A DNA stretch of 64,000 bases, from the NCBI RefSeq assembly GCF_002794255.1, contig NZ_PGGW01000017.1, positions 87,524-151,523 on the forward strand, written 5' to 3'. Of this stretch, positions 37,298 through 46,692 are shown piece after piece (the first letter of the stretch is position 1; every line of letters begins with the position of its first letter). This stretch comes from Streptomyces carminius. GTDB lineage: Bacteria; Actinomycetota; Actinomycetes; Streptomycetales; Streptomycetaceae. Under the pieces are notes generated by a model, which did no database searches, had not been told where the DNA came from, and worked only from the letters and a program-made list of their open reading frames with translations. Made by a program: the position numbers and the translations under genes.

Positions 37298-38269
37298 ATG
37301 GGACGCCACCGACGCGCCAACCCAGCCCCCGCACCGGCCCCCGTCCCCGCCGCGCGTGCGGCGGGCGGCCGACACCGCGGCCCGCAGCGCAAGCGGAGCG
37401 CGGCCCCCGTGCGCACCGGGCTCCTGGGTGCATCGGCCGCCATGGCGATGGGCGCCGTGGCTGTCGCCTCCGGTCTGATCCCCGGGCCGAACGGCACCTA
37501 CACCGTCGGCGGTCCCGGCAACAGCTCCGACATACGCACCGGTGGCCTGCCAGACCTGCAGACCCAGGGAGCATCCACGCCCCCGGCGGCCGGCCCCGCC
37601 GGAGCGGAGTCCCCCTCCTCCCCGGGCCGCGGCGGTGACCGCAGCTCCGCCCCCGGCTCCGGCAGCCCCTCCTCGCGGGGTTCCGAGAAGCCGGAGAAGA
37701 CGCCCTCGGGCAAGCCGAGCGAATCGCGGTCGGCACCGGAGTCGGCTCCCCCGCGCGCCGACGCCCCGCCCTCGGCCGCCGGGAACGACGCCTCCAGGAC
37801 ACCGCCCGCCCGGTCTCCCGAGACACCCCGGAAGCCGCCCGCCGAGGAGACGGGGGACACCGTCCCCAGCAGCCCCTCCGGCAGTGACGCGGCGAAGACC
37901 GCCGAGGCCGAGGTGCTGAAGCTGGTCAACCTGGAGCGGGCCAAGGCCGGCTGCCGCCCGGTCACCGCCGACCCCGAACTGGCCGAACTGGCCGGGGAGT
38001 TCAGCGAGGACATGGCTGTGCAGGGCTTCTTCTCCCACACCAGCCCCAACGGCGACACCCCCTGGGACCGCGCCGAGGCCGCGGGCATCGACAACCTCGG
38101 CGGCGAGAACATAGCCCGGGGCCAGACCGATCCCGAGGCCGTGGTGGAGGCCTGGATGAACAGCCCGGGCCACCGCGCCAACATCCTCAACTGCGACTAC
38201 CGGACCCTGGGCGTGGGCGCGCACTTCGCCGAGGGCGGCCCGTGGTGGACGCAGAACTTCGGCTTCTGA
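37298..38269 (+). CDS. Secreted or membrane-anchored CAP-domain (SCP/PR-1) protein
   Basis: 323 aa from ATG 37298 (MGRHRRANPAPAPAPV). A basic, proline-rich N-terminus precedes a single hydrophobic segment at 40-62 (GLLGASAAMAMGAVAVASGL). Residues 70-205 are a Pro/Ser/Gly-rich linker with many charged residues. The CAP domain fills 205-323: EVLKLVNLERAKAGCRPV, FSHTSPNGDTPWDRAEAAG, GENIARGQTDPEAVVEAWM, SPGHRANILNCDY, and the conserved ending WTQNFGF. The His and Glu of the CAP cavity are present. Substrate unknown. It is probably surface-exposed and is convergent with mutM. Confidence 0.92.
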   Translation: MGRHRRANPAPAPAPVPAARAAGGRHRGPQRKRSAAPVRTGLLGASAAMAMGAVAVASGLIPGPNGTYTVGGPGNSSDIRTGGLPDLQTQGASTPPAAGPAGAESPSSPGRGGDRSSAPGSGSPSSRGSEKPEKTPSGKPSESRSAPESAPPRADAPPSAAGNDASRTPPARSPETPRKPPAEETGDTVPSSPSGSDAAKTAEAEVLKLVNLERAKAGCRPVTADPELAELAGEFSEDMAVQGFFSHTSPNGDTPWDRAEAAGIDNLGGENIARGQTDPEAVVEAWMNSPGHRANILNCDYRTLGVGAHFAEGGPWWTQNFGF

Positions 38270-38284
38270 CACAGCGGTGACCGG

Positions 38285-38329
38285 CGCGCTCCGGCCCCGG
38301 CCCGGTCTCCGGGCCGGGGCCGGAGCGCG
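38285..38329. terminator. Bidirectional terminator CAP gene / mutM
   Basis: Perfect 21-bp arms (38285-38305 and 38309-38329) with a TCT loop, between convergent genes. Confidence 0.8.
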
Positions 38330-38352
38330 TGAGCGGCGGGCGGATCGGGTGA

Positions 38353-39204
38353 TCAGCGGGGCGGGCGCTGGCAGCGGGGACAGAAGTAGCTGGAGCGGTT
38401 CATCCAGGGGCTGCGGCGCAGCGGGGTGGTGCAGCGGTGGCAGGGCAGCCCTTCGCGGCCGTAGGCGTCCAGGGAGCGGTCGAAGTATCCCGACTCCCCG
38501 TTGACGTTGACGTAGAGGCTGTCGAAGCTGGTGCCGCCCACCGCGAGGGCCGCGTTCATGACATCGCGGACGTGTCCCAGCAACTCGGCCGTGCGCGGGC
38601 GGGTCAGGCCGGCGGTGGGGCGGTCGTAGTGGAGACGGGAGCGCCACAGCGCCTCGTCGGCGTAGATGTTGCCGACCCCGCTGATGAGCGACTGGTCGAG
38701 CAGGGCACGCTTGACGGTGCTGCGGCGGCGGCGCAGGGCGGCGTGGAAAGCCGCCTCGTCGAAGGCCGGGTCCAGCGGATCGCGGGCGATGTGGGAGATG
38801 ACCTCGGGCAGGCCTTCGGCGGTGGTGCGATGCAGCGACAGCCCGCCGAAGGTGCGCTGGTCCACGAAGCGCAGTTCGGTGCCCGCCCCGTCCGCGAAGC
38901 GGATCCGTACCCGCAGGTGCTTCTCGCCGGGCGCCTCGCGGGGCTGGACGAGCAGTTGTCCGCTCATGCCGAGGTGTGCCAGGACGCAGTGGCCGGTGCC
39001 CTCCAGCGGCAGCCACAGGTACTTGCCCCGGCGCAGCGGCGTCCCGACGCGCGCACCGCGCAGCCGGGCGGCGAAGTCCGCCGCTCCGGCGAGATGGCGG
39101 CGGACCGCGCGCGGGTGCAGCACCTCGGTCTCGGCGACCGTACGGCCGGCGATCCAGCGCTCCAGTCCGCGCCGGACGACCTCGACCTCGGGCAGCTCGG
39201 GCAA
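38353..39204 (-). CDS. mutM: Formamidopyrimidine-DNA glycosylase Fpg/MutM
   Basis: Excises 8-oxoguanine and formamidopyrimidines. It is 283 aa from TTG 39204 (coding [17 protein letters not shown]), with GAGGAG upstream. This start places the catalytic N-terminal Pro2-Glu3 correctly. Lys in [12 protein letters not shown], the [14 protein letters not shown] helix and the C-terminal zinc finger [10 protein letters not shown]...CPRC are present. It lies downstream of rnc in the conserved DUF177-rpmF-rnc-mutM set, with a hairpin between. Confidence 0.96.
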   Translation of the reverse strand: MPELPEVEVVRRGLERWIAGRTVAETEVLHPRAVRRHLAGAADFAARLRGARVGTPLRRGKYLWLPLEGTGHCVLAHLGMSGQLLVQPREAPGEKHLRVRIRFADGAGTELRFVDQRTFGGLSLHRTTAEGLPEVISHIARDPLDPAFDEAAFHAALRRRRSTVKRALLDQSLISGVGNIYADEALWRSRLHYDRPTAGLTRPRTAELLGHVRDVMNAALAVGGTSFDSLYVNVNGESGYFDRSLDAYGREGLPCHRCTTPLRRSPWMNRSSYFCPRCQRPPR

Positions 39205-39271
39205 TGACGGCTCCTCGTCACGAAGGCGGAGTCCGGGACGCACGGCGGCGGGTGCCGCGGTGCACACCCCG

Positions 39272-39306
39272 CCGCCCACCCGCCCCGGACGGAGGCGGGT
39301 GGGCGG
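39272..39306 (-). terminator. Hairpin between rnc and mutM
   Basis: Perfect 13-bp arms CCGCCCACCCGCC (39272-39284) and complement (39294-39306), with a 9-nt loop. It could partly terminate or be an RNase III site; the latter is inference. Confidence 0.55.
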
Positions 39307-39394
39307 TGGGTGGACGGCGGACGGACGGCGGGCGAAAAGGGGACGGGCAGGGAAAACGCGGGTGAGCCGCGCGCACGGCCGGGGCCGGACGGGG

Positions 39395-40195
39395 TCAGGA
39401 CACCTTCTCGGTGGCCTGGCCCGCCTTCTGGTCGGCCGCGCTCCGGATCGCGCGCCAGGCGGCCTCGGCCGCCTGCTGCTCGGCCTCCTTCTTGCTGCGG
39501 CCGGTGCCGGTGCCGTACGCGACACCACCGACGCGGGCGGCAGCCGTGAAGGTCTTCTCGTGGTCGGGACCGGTCTCGGAGACCACGTACTCGGGAACCC
39601 CGAGCCCTTCGGCCGCGGTCAGCTCCTGGAGGCTGGTCTTCCAGTCCAGCCCGGCGCCCAGGCTGGAGGACTCCTCGATCAGTGGATCGAAGAGCCGGTG
39701 CACCAGTTCGCCCGCCGCGTCCAGTCCCTGGTCGAGGTAGACCGCGCCGATGACGGCTTCCAGGGTGTCCGCGAGGATCGACGCCTTGTCCCGGCCGCCC
39801 GTGCCCTCCTCGCCCCGGCCGAGCCGGACGAAGGCGCCCAGGTCGAGACCGCGGGCGACACCGGCGAGCGCACGGGAGTTGACCACCGCGGCACGCAGCT
39901 TGGCGAGCTGCCCCTCGGGGAGCTCGGGATGAGTGCGGTAGAGCGTGTCGGTGACCACCAGACCGAGGACGGAGTCCCCCAGGAACTCCAGCCGCTCGTT
40001 GGTCGGAAGCCCACCGTTCTCGTACGCGTAGCTGCGGTGCGTCAGCGCACGCGTCAGAAGGGCGGACTCGAGCCGGTACCCGAGCCGCCCCTCCAGCAGC
40101 GTGTGGGACGAGGCCGCATCCACCAGACCCGCCTGCGCCTCGGATTCGCTCCCGCCGCGGCGGGAGGAGGAGCCAGGCGTCGTGGCGTCTGACAT
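39395..40195 (-). CDS. rnc: Ribonuclease III (AbsB)
   Basis: Double-strand-specific endoribonuclease. In S. coelicolor it is AbsB, a global regulator of antibiotic production. It is 266 aa from ATG 40195 ([15 protein letters not shown]); GTG 40207 is an alternative. The catalytic signature [16 protein letters not shown] and acidic [18 protein letters not shown] are intact. The C-terminal dsRNA-binding domain is seen in [37 protein letters not shown]. The gene begins 19 bp after rpmF. Confidence 0.96.
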   Translation of the reverse strand: MSDATTPGSSSRRGGSESEAQAGLVDAASSHTLLEGRLGYRLESALLTRALTHRSYAYENGGLPTNERLEFLGDSVLGLVVTDTLYRTHPELPEGQLAKLRAAVVNSRALAGVARGLDLGAFVRLGRGEEGTGGRDKASILADTLEAVIGAVYLDQGLDAAGELVHRLFDPLIEESSSLGAGLDWKTSLQELTAAEGLGVPEYVVSETGPDHEKTFTAAARVGGVAYGTGTGRSKKEAEQQAAEAAWRAIRSAADQKAGQATEKVS

Positions 40196-40214
40196 GGAGC
40201 CCGTCACCCGCCGA

Positions 40215-40388
40215 TCAGACCTCGAGGACCTGGCGGCGGTTGTAGGTGCCGCAGTTCGGACAGGCGATGTGCTGCAGCCTGGGCTCCTGGCAGCGCTCGC
40301 ACTTGACCAGGGTGGGGACCGCAGCCTTCCACTGCGACCGGCGGTGGCGCGTGTTGCTGCGCGACATCTTCCGCTTCGGAACAGCCAC
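40215..40388 (-). CDS. rpmF: 50S ribosomal protein L32, zinc-ribbon (C+) form
   Basis: 57 aa from GTG 40388 ([17 protein letters not shown]), with AGGAGAAA upstream. The two CxxC pairs CERC (30-33) and CPNC (43-46) make this the zinc-binding paralogue. Streptomycetes often carry a Zur-controlled cysteine-free copy elsewhere. It starts 2 nt after the DUF177 stop, so it is co-translated. Confidence 0.97.
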   Translation of the reverse strand: MAVPKRKMSRSNTRHRRSQWKAAVPTLVKCERCQEPRLQHIACPNCGTYNRRQVLEV

Positions 40389-40390
40389 GG

Positions 40391-41050
40391 CTATTTCTCC
40401 TGTGGATCGTCCCCGTCGCTGCGGGGTTCGTTGTCTTCGTCCTTCTCGCCGTTCCCCATGGAACCGGCGAGTCCTTCGAGTGCCGCCCACCTGATGTCGA
40501 CGGCCTCGTTGTGGTCGTGACCGGGATCGTCCGCGAGCCGCGCCCCGCATCGGGGGCACAGTCCGGGGCAGTCCTCCCGGCACACCGGCTGCAGCGGCAG
40601 TGACAGCACCACCGCGTCCCGCAGCACGGGCTCGAGGTCGAGCAGGTCACCCTCGAGCCGGAACATCTCCTCGTCCTCGGCGTCGTCGCCGGCGTCCGCG
40701 TAGCGGCTCCGGTCGTCGGCGTCGGGGTAGGAGAACATCTCCTGGAAATCCGCTTCGCCCTCCTGCTCCAGCGGCTCCAGACACCTTACGCACTCCCCCG
40801 TCAGCGGCGCACGGACGGTGCCCGTGACGAGCACTCCCTCCATGACCGACTCCAGGCGGAGGTCGAGTTCCATGGCCGCGCCCTCCGGCACCCCCACGAC
40901 CTCGGTGCCCAGGTCCTTGGGGGCCGGAACCGTGCGGGAGAGCCGTTTGAGCGCACCCGGACGACGCCCCAGCTCGCGCGTGTCGAACACGAGGGGGGAA
41001 CGGGAGTCGAGGGGGGCTTTCAGGGCTTCCTGCTTTCTACGGTCTGACAC
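40391..41050 (-). CDS. DUF177/YceD-family protein
   Basis: 219 aa from GTG 41050, with GGAG 7 nt upstream. Core motifs are [30 protein letters not shown], the acidic MFSYPDADD and a C-terminal [13 protein letters not shown] cluster. YceD is required for 23S rRNA or large-subunit assembly in other bacteria and is almost always upstream of rpmF, as here. The last 25 residues are an acidic tail. Confidence 0.93.
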   Translation of the reverse strand: MSDRRKQEALKAPLDSRSPLVFDTRELGRRPGALKRLSRTVPAPKDLGTEVVGVPEGAAMELDLRLESVMEGVLVTGTVRAPLTGECVRCLEPLEQEGEADFQEMFSYPDADDRSRYADAGDDAEDEEMFRLEGDLLDLEPVLRDAVVLSLPLQPVCREDCPGLCPRCGARLADDPGHDHNEAVDIRWAALEGLAGSMGNGEKDEDNEPRSDGDDPQEK

Positions 41051-41178
41051 CGGAGGACTCCGTCCCGCTCCGCTTGCGGCGGGCGGTCCGGGCAGCCGGA
41101 CGTCGCGGGCGAGCCACGACCGAAGAGCCAGGATACTGGACAGGCCGCTTTGCTCCCAATCCGGCCCGGCCGGGGTGG

Positions 41179-42348
41179 TTACCGGTCCTGCTCGTACTGC
41201 TTCAGCTGCGCCATGTCGATCATGCCGGTGTCGAAGAAGCTGGTCTCGTCGAGCGCCGCGGGCTGCTGCTGGGGCTGGTACTGCGGCGGGGCGGGGACGG
41301 CGTCCTGCGGGTAGCCGTAGCCTCCGCCCTGCTGCTGGTCCTGCGGATAGCCGTAGCCTCCGCCCTGCTGCTGGTAACCGTACGGATCGGCCGCCGGCTG
41401 CGGCTCGTAACCGGCCTGCTGCGACTGCCGGGCGTAGTACGGATCCGGCTCCTGCGGGTAGCCCTCCTGCGGGTAGCCGTAGCCTCCGCCCTGCTGCTGG
41501 TCCTGCGGATAGCCGTAGCCTCCGCCCTGCTGCTGGTAACCGTACGGATCGGCCGCCGGCTGCGGCTCGTAACCGGCCTGCTGCGACTGCCGGACCGCCG
41601 CGGGGGCGGGGGACGCCTGGGCGGCGGCGAGGTCGGCGAAGTAGTCGGCGTCGGACTGCTGGTCCTGACCGTCCTGGGCGGCCAGATGCGCGGCCAGGTC
41701 GTCGATGGGACGGTGGCCGGTGAGCTTCTGCCGGCCCCGGCCGACCGCCTCCAGGGTCTTGGTGAGCACCGCTTCGAACGCCCGGAACTGGGTCTCCACG
41801 TACGCGTCGGCGCGCTCCCGCAGCTCGGCGGGATCGGCGGAGCGCTCCGGGATGTCCTCGTCGGACTCCCCGCCGCCCTCGCTTCCGTAGCCGTCGGCCC
41901 CCGGGCCGCGGCCCAGGAGCTTCTCGCGGCCCCGGTCGACCGAGCCGATGGTCTTGCTCAGGACCACCTCGAAGTTGGCGAGCTTGCTGTCGACGTAGTC
42001 GTCCGCCTCGGCGCGGATCTCCTCGGCCTCCCGGCGGGCCTGGACCAGGATGCGGTCGGCCTCCTCCTGGGAGCGGCGGGCGACCTCGGTGCCGGAGATC
42101 AGCGCGTTGCGTTCGGCCTGTGCGGACTCGATGATCCGCTGGGCCTCCTGCCGGGCCCCGGCGATCGTCTGCTCCCGGTCGCCGAGCAGTTCCTGTGCCT
42201 GGGCGAGCGAGCCGGGCAGTGCCTGCCGCACCTCCTCCAGCATGCCCAGCAACTCCGCGCGGTTGACCACGCAGGAGGCCGACATGGGCATGGATCGGGC
42301 GCCTTCGACCGCCGCGACGATGTCGTCGAGTTTCTGCTGTACGTCCAC
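41179..42348 (-). CDS. DivIVA-like coiled-coil protein with duplicated Gln/Gly/Tyr-rich tail
   Basis: 389 aa from GTG 42348 (VDVQQKLDDIVAAVEG). Residues 1-240 are predicted coiled coil of ATP-synthase-b/DivIVA type (GARQEAQRIIESAQAERNA; ARREAEEIRAEADDYVDSKL), with a duplicated block containing VLSKTIGSVDRGREKLLG and VLTKTLEAVGRGRQKLTG. The tail (about 250-370) is low-complexity: a 42-residue unit containing SQQAGYEPQPAADPYGYQQQ occurs twice without a single nucleotide change. Streptomycete relatives are annotated as cell division initiation proteins. The N-terminal lipid-binding motif of true DivIVA is not obvious. It lies between coaD and DUF177. Confidence 0.85.
   Translation of the reverse strand: MDVQQKLDDIVAAVEGARSMPMSASCVVNRAELLGMLEEVRQALPGSLAQAQELLGDREQTIAGARQEAQRIIESAQAERNALISGTEVARRSQEEADRILVQARREAEEIRAEADDYVDSKLANFEVVLSKTIGSVDRGREKLLGRGPGADGYGSEGGGESDEDIPERSADPAELRERADAYVETQFRAFEAVLTKTLEAVGRGRQKLTGHRPIDDLAAHLAAQDGQDQQSDADYFADLAAAQASPAPAAVRQSQQAGYEPQPAADPYGYQQQGGGYGYPQDQQQGGGYGYPQEGYPQEPDPYYARQSQQAGYEPQPAADPYGYQQQGGGYGYPQDQQQGGGYGYPQDAVPAPPQYQPQQQPAALDETSFFDTGMIDMAQLKQYEQDR
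41303..41593. repeat. Perfect 129-bp direct repeat (41303-41431 and 41465-41593)
   Basis: The two copies are identical at all 129 positions and lie 162 bp apart start to start. Within each copy a shorter unit around AGCCGTAGCCTCCGCCC also occurs twice. The intervening 33 bp is unique. In-frame (162 is 54 codons). Confidence 0.95.
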
Positions 42349-42419
42349 GGAAGCGACTGTACGGGCAGTGGCCGCCGGCGCGACAGCGGATGCCGCGAGG
42401 AGCCGCCGCCGGCGGCGGC

Positions 42420-42899
42420 TCAGGGCCGGGGGAGGCGTTCGCGCAGGACCGACAGGACCGCGGGCGGCACCAGGTGGGAGACGTCGCCGCCCCAGGCGGC
42501 GACCTCCTTGACCAGGCTGGAGGAGAGGAAGCTGTAGGTCGGGTTGGTCGGCACGAACAGCGTCTCCACGCCGGAGAGCCCGTTGTTCATCTGGGCCATC
42601 TGCAGCTCGTAGTCGAAGTCGCTGACCGCCCGCAGGCCCTTGACGATGGCGGGGATGTCGCGCTGCTTGCAGAAGTCCACCAGCAGCCCGTGGAAGGACT
42701 CGACCCGCACGTTGCCGTACTCGCCGGTGACCTGGCGGATCAGGTCGATGCGCTCCTCGACGGCGAACAGGCCCTGCTTCGACTTGTTGATCATCACCGC
42801 GACGTAGACCTCGTCGTAGAGCTTGGCGGCGCGGGCGATGATGTCGAGGTGTCCGTTGGTGATGGGGTCGAAGGACCCCGGACAGACGGCGCGGCGCAC
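42420..42899 (-). CDS. coaD: Phosphopantetheine adenylyltransferase CoaD
   Basis: Penultimate step of CoA synthesis. It is 159 aa from GTG 42899 ([17 protein letters not shown]), with GAGGA at good spacing and the usual family length. The ATG at 42929 overlapping the rsmD stop (ATGA) is a possible alternative adding 10 residues. The nucleotidyl-transfer motif [32 protein letters not shown] and [18 protein letters not shown] are intact. It forms a conserved pair with rsmD. Confidence 0.96.
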   Translation of the reverse strand: MRRAVCPGSFDPITNGHLDIIARAAKLYDEVYVAVMINKSKQGLFAVEERIDLIRQVTGEYGNVRVESFHGLLVDFCKQRDIPAIVKGLRAVSDFDYELQMAQMNNGLSGVETLFVPTNPTYSFLSSSLVKEVAAWGGDVSHLVPPAVLSVLRERLPRP

Positions 42900-42925
42900 T
42901 GCTGTTTCCTCGCTCTCCGTACGGG

Positions 42926-43513
42926 TCATGACGCGTCGGTGGCTTCTTCGCGGGCGGCGCGACCGTACCAGAGCGTGCCCTCGCCGTAGCGGCGGGACCG
43001 CAGCCCCTCGTAACCGGCGGGCCAGCGAAACTCGCCGCCTCTCGTGCCGCGCTCCACGGTGACGAGGGCATCGGCCGCGAGCCACCCCCTCAGCCGGAGT
43101 GTGAGAAGGATCTCGCGGAGCTCGTCGTCCCCGACGGCGTACGGCGGGTCAAGGAAGACCGCGTCGTACGGCGCCCCGGGGGCCGGTCCGCGCACCACCT
43201 GCTCGGCACGGCCGGCCCGGACCTCGGCGCCGGGCAGGCCGAGAACGCGGACGTTCTGCCGGATGGTGCGTACGGCCCGGGCGTCGGACTCGACCAGCAG
43301 GACGTGCCCGGCCCCGCGCGAGAGCGCCTCCAGGCCGACCGCGCCCGAGCCGCCGTACAGGTCGAGCACCCGCAGGCCGAGCAGCGGGCCGAGCAGTGAC
43401 TCCCAGGTGGAGAACAGGCCCTCGCGCGCCCGGTCGGAGGTCGGCCGGGTGCCCTGGCCGGGCGGTACCGCCAGCCGTCGTCCACCGGCCGTGCCGGCGA
43501 TCACGCGGGTCAT
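42926..43513 (-). CDS. rsmD: 16S rRNA (guanine966-N2)-methyltransferase RsmD
   Basis: 195 aa from ATG 43513 ([19 protein letters not shown]). The family N-terminal segment [15 protein letters not shown] is present. SAM motif I is [19 protein letters not shown] and the N-methyltransferase motif IV is LDPPY. It lies directly upstream of coaD. Confidence 0.96.
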   Translation of the reverse strand: MTRVIAGTAGGRRLAVPPGQGTRPTSDRAREGLFSTWESLLGPLLGLRVLDLYGGSGAVGLEALSRGAGHVLLVESDARAVRTIRQNVRVLGLPGAEVRAGRAEQVVRGPAPGAPYDAVFLDPPYAVGDDELREILLTLRLRGWLAADALVTVERGTRGGEFRWPAGYEGLRSRRYGEGTLWYGRAAREEATDAS

Positions 43514-43602
43514 CGCTTCGTCGTCCCCCGGGTCCTGTCAGCTCGGGCAGTGGGAGCGGCGGCACCGGACCGCCGCCCCCACGATAAGTGCCCGGTGCCG
43601 GA

Positions 43603-44136
43603 TCAGCCCGCCGCCCTGTCCTCGCCCGGTTCCGGCGCGGCGGCGCCCACCAGGGCGGGCGAGACGTAGCGCGACCAGGACAGGCAGCCGTCCGGCGGGC
43701 AGTACTCCGGGCGGCGCGGGTCGTGGCCGAGCTCGCGCAGCTTGGTGCGGACCGAATCCGGGGTACGGCCGAAACGGGCGGCTATCCGGGCGATGGTCTC
43801 GCCGGCGTGGAACCGCTGGGTGAGGTCCTCCTCGTGCTGGGGCACCCAGGGGGCGCCGTGGCCCGGGAACAGCTCACGCAGCACGTCGCGGTCGGGGATG
43901 GGCTCGGCGACATCGGCCACGAGGGCGAGGGCGCGCAGCGCGCGGTTGAGCGCGATCCGCAGCGCGGGGACCTCGGTGAGCGGCAGGGTGAGGCTGCCGG
44001 AGGCCAGCGGCTCCCGCGGGGCGTCCTCCTGCCAGCCGGTCAGGGAGAGGGTCACGGTGGAGTCGTCGTCGCTGGCGAGCTCGATGCGGAAGACCTTGTC
44101 GCCCAGCGGCAGTTCGTTGAGATGCCGGAATGCCAT
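43603..44136 (-). CDS. Conserved hypothetical protein with C-terminal helix-turn-helix
   Basis: 177 aa from ATG 44136 (MAFRHLNELPLGDKVFR), with GGGGG upstream. Residues 10-75 look like a beta-rich domain (VTLSLTGWQEDAPREPL). Residues 104-140 read FHAGETIARIAARFGRTPD then SVRTKLRELGHDP, a good helix-turn-helix. CPPDGC (146-151) could bind metal or form a disulphide. I do not recognise a named family. Its place between recG and rsmD suggests an operon role in RNA or DNA maintenance, but only by position. Confidence 0.75.
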   Translation of the reverse strand: MAFRHLNELPLGDKVFRIELASDDDSTVTLSLTGWQEDAPREPLASGSLTLPLTEVPALRIALNRALRALALVADVAEPIPDRDVLRELFPGHGAPWVPQHEEDLTQRFHAGETIARIAARFGRTPDSVRTKLRELGHDPRRPEYCPPDGCLSWSRYVSPALVGAAAPEPGEDRAAG

Positions 44137-44310
44137 GAAGCAACCCCCAGTGGTCCAGGCCGACCGGTCTCCGTACGGACCGGTCCGGAACACACTCAGT
44201 CTTCCACCCGGCACTGACAGTGACGCTCCGTGACCGGGCCCGCCGGGCGGTTCCCCCGGCCCCCCGGCCGTCCCGGTTCTCCGGGCTCCTCCCACCGGCC
44301 GTTCGCCTCG

Positions 44311-46626
44311 TCAGCCCTTGTCGAGGTACTCCTCACGCTCGGCGTCCAGCAGGGCGTCCAGGGCGGCGCGCAGCTCGGGCAGTCCCTCCAGCTCCGGGTC
44401 CGCGGCGACGACCTCGGTCGCCCTCGCCCGGGCGGCCTCGATGACCTCCTCGTCGTCGATGACGGCGAGCATCCGCAGGGAGGACCTGGTGCCGGACTGG
44501 GCCTGGCCCAGTACGTCCCCCTCCCGGCGCTGCTCCAGGTCGATGCGGGACAGTTCGAAGCCGTCCAGCGTGGTGGCGACCGCCGCCAGCCGGGCGCGGG
44601 CGGGGCTGCCCTCCGGGGCCTCGCTGACCAGCAGGCACAGCCCCGGCGCGGTGCCGCGCCCGACCCGGCCGCGCAGCTGGTGGAGCTGCGAGACGCCGAA
44701 CCGGTCCGCGTCCATGATCACCATCACGGTGGCGTTGGGCACGTTCACCCCGACCTCGATGACGGTCGTGGCGACCAGGACGTCCACCTCGCCCGCGGCG
44801 AAGCGGCGCATCACCTCGTCCTTGGCGTCCGGCTGCATCCGGCCGTGCAGCGCCGCCACCCGCAGCCCGGCCAGCGGCCCGTCCGCGAGCTGTCCGGCGA
44901 CGTCCAGGACGGCCAGCGGCGGGCGCCGCTCGCCGTCGGCGCCCCCGTCCTCCCCGGCTCCCCCGGCTCCTCCACCGTTTCCGCCGTTCCCGCCGCTCCC
45001 GCCGCCGTCGTCCTTCCGGGAGCCGGCCTTCCGGGAGCCGGCGGGCTCCTCCTCGTCCCCGATGCGGGGGCAGACGACATACGCCTGGTGCCCGGCCGCC
45101 ACCTCCTCGCGCACCCGTTCCCAGGCCCGTGCCAGGAAGTGGGGTTTCTCCGCGGCGGGCACCACATGGCTGGCGATGGGCGAGCGCCCGGCCGGAAGCT
45201 GGTCCAGCACGGAGGTCTCCAGGTCCCCGAAGACCGTCATCGCCACCGTGCGGGGGATCGGGGTCGCGGTCATCACCAGCAGGTGCGGGGGCTGCTTCCC
45301 CTTGGAGCGCAGCGCGTCGCGCTGCTCGACGCCGAAGCGGTGCTGTTCGTCCACCACCACCAGGCCCAGGTCGTGGAAGCGCACCTTGTCCTCGATCAGG
45401 GCGTGGGTGCCGATGACGACGCCGGCCTCGCCGGTGGCCAGGTCCAGCAGCGCCCGCCGCCGGGCGGCGGTGCCCATCGAGCCGGTGAGCAGCACCACCT
45501 TGGTGCCCTGGTCGCTGCCGCCGAGCATGCCGCCCTCGGCCAGCTCGCCCATCATCTCGGTGACCGAGCGGTGGTGCTGCTGGGCCAGCACCTCGGTCGG
45601 GGCGAGCAGCGCGGCCTGCCCGCCCGTGTCGACGACGGCGAGCATGGCCCGCAACGCCACCAGCGTCTTGCCGGAGCCGACCTCGCCCTGGAGCAGCCGG
45701 TGCATGGGGTGCTCGGTGGCCAGATCGTCGAAGATCTCCCGGCTGACCGTCCGCTGCCCCTCGGTGAGGGTGAACGGCAGCCGGGCGTCGAAGGCGTCCA
45801 GCAGCCCACCCTCGCGGGGCTTGCGCGGCACGGCGGGCAGCTGGCCCTCGGCGAGACGGCGGCGGGCCAGGGCGACCTGGAGGACGAACGCCTCGTCCCA
45901 CTTCAGCCTCGTCCGCGCCTGCTCCAGGTCCGCCCTGTGCCGCGGCTGGTGGACCTTCTCCAACGCCTCCGGCAGGGCGGGCAGCCCGTACTCCTCGCGC
46001 AGCGCGGGCGGCAGTGGGTCGGCGACGCCCGCCCAGCCGGTGGCGCCCAGCGAGTCCAGGACGGTGGTGACGGCCTTGGCGAGCTTCCAGGACTCCAGCT
46101 GCCTGCAGGCCGGGTAGAGGGGGATCAGCCGTCCGGCGAAGGCGTCCGCCGCGTCCGGGTCGCTGTCGGCGCCCAGCAGCTCGTAGGCGGGGTGGGAGAG
46201 CTGGAGCTTCCGGTTGAAGACCCCCACCTTGCCGGCGAACATCCCGCGCCGGCCGGGCAGCAGCTCCCGGTGGTGATGGTGGACGGAGCGGCCGAAGAAG
46301 ACCAGCTGCAGCCGGCCGCTGCCGTCGGTGACGGTGACCTCCAGCCGCTTGCCGCGCCCCTGGTTGAACGTGTGCACCCGGGCGTCGGCGACCTGGGCGA
46401 CGACGGTGACGTGCTCGTCCGGCGGCAGGTCGGAGAGCCTCGTCAGCTCACCGCGCTCGGCGTACCGCCGCGGGTAGTGGTGGAGCAGGTCGCCGACGGT
46501 GTGCAGGCCGAGGTGCTCGGCCATCACCTTCGCGGTGGTGCCGCCGAGCGTTCTGCGCAGCGGTTCCGCCAGGGGGTCGGTCCCGGGCTCCCCCGGCTGC
46601 TTCGGTTCGGTCTCTCGCGCGGGCAC
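44311..46626 (-). CDS. recG: ATP-dependent DNA helicase RecG
   Basis: Remodels stalled forks and Holliday junctions. It is 771 aa from GTG 46626 (VPARETEPKQPGEPG). GTG 46650 and TTG 46656 are alternatives, and the start is uncertain. The wedge/OB domain includes HVTVVAQVADARVHTFNQGRG. Walker A is LLQGEVGSGKTLVALRAML, DExH box VVVDEQHRFGVEQRDAL, with MTATPIPRT and LHQLRGRVGRG in helicase domain 2. A Gly-rich insert of ~35 residues (GGGSGGNGGNGGGAGG) sits between the helicase domains. It is downstream of the DAK2-type gene by about 66 bp. Confidence 0.96.
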   Translation of the reverse strand: MPARETEPKQPGEPGTDPLAEPLRRTLGGTTAKVMAEHLGLHTVGDLLHHYPRRYAERGELTRLSDLPPDEHVTVVAQVADARVHTFNQGRGKRLEVTVTDGSGRLQLVFFGRSVHHHHRELLPGRRGMFAGKVGVFNRKLQLSHPAYELLGADSDPDAADAFAGRLIPLYPACRQLESWKLAKAVTTVLDSLGATGWAGVADPLPPALREEYGLPALPEALEKVHQPRHRADLEQARTRLKWDEAFVLQVALARRRLAEGQLPAVPRKPREGGLLDAFDARLPFTLTEGQRTVSREIFDDLATEHPMHRLLQGEVGSGKTLVALRAMLAVVDTGGQAALLAPTEVLAQQHHRSVTEMMGELAEGGMLGGSDQGTKVVLLTGSMGTAARRRALLDLATGEAGVVIGTHALIEDKVRFHDLGLVVVDEQHRFGVEQRDALRSKGKQPPHLLVMTATPIPRTVAMTVFGDLETSVLDQLPAGRSPIASHVVPAAEKPHFLARAWERVREEVAAGHQAYVVCPRIGDEEEPAGSRKAGSRKDDGGGSGGNGGNGGGAGGAGEDGGADGERRPPLAVLDVAGQLADGPLAGLRVAALHGRMQPDAKDEVMRRFAAGEVDVLVATTVIEVGVNVPNATVMVIMDADRFGVSQLHQLRGRVGRGTAPGLCLLVSEAPEGSPARARLAAVATTLDGFELSRIDLEQRREGDVLGQAQSGTRSSLRMLAVIDDEEVIEAARARATEVVAADPELEGLPELRAALDALLDAEREEYLDKG

Positions 46627-46692
46627 GCCCCCTATTGCACACCACGGCACCGACAACCCCGGTACGCGACCCGGTTCCGGGTCCGGCCGCGG

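Noticed and set aside
41303..41593. Possible CRISPR-like repeat array
   Set aside because: Only two long copies with one in-frame spacer inside a coding region, and no cas genes. It is a protein-coding duplication.
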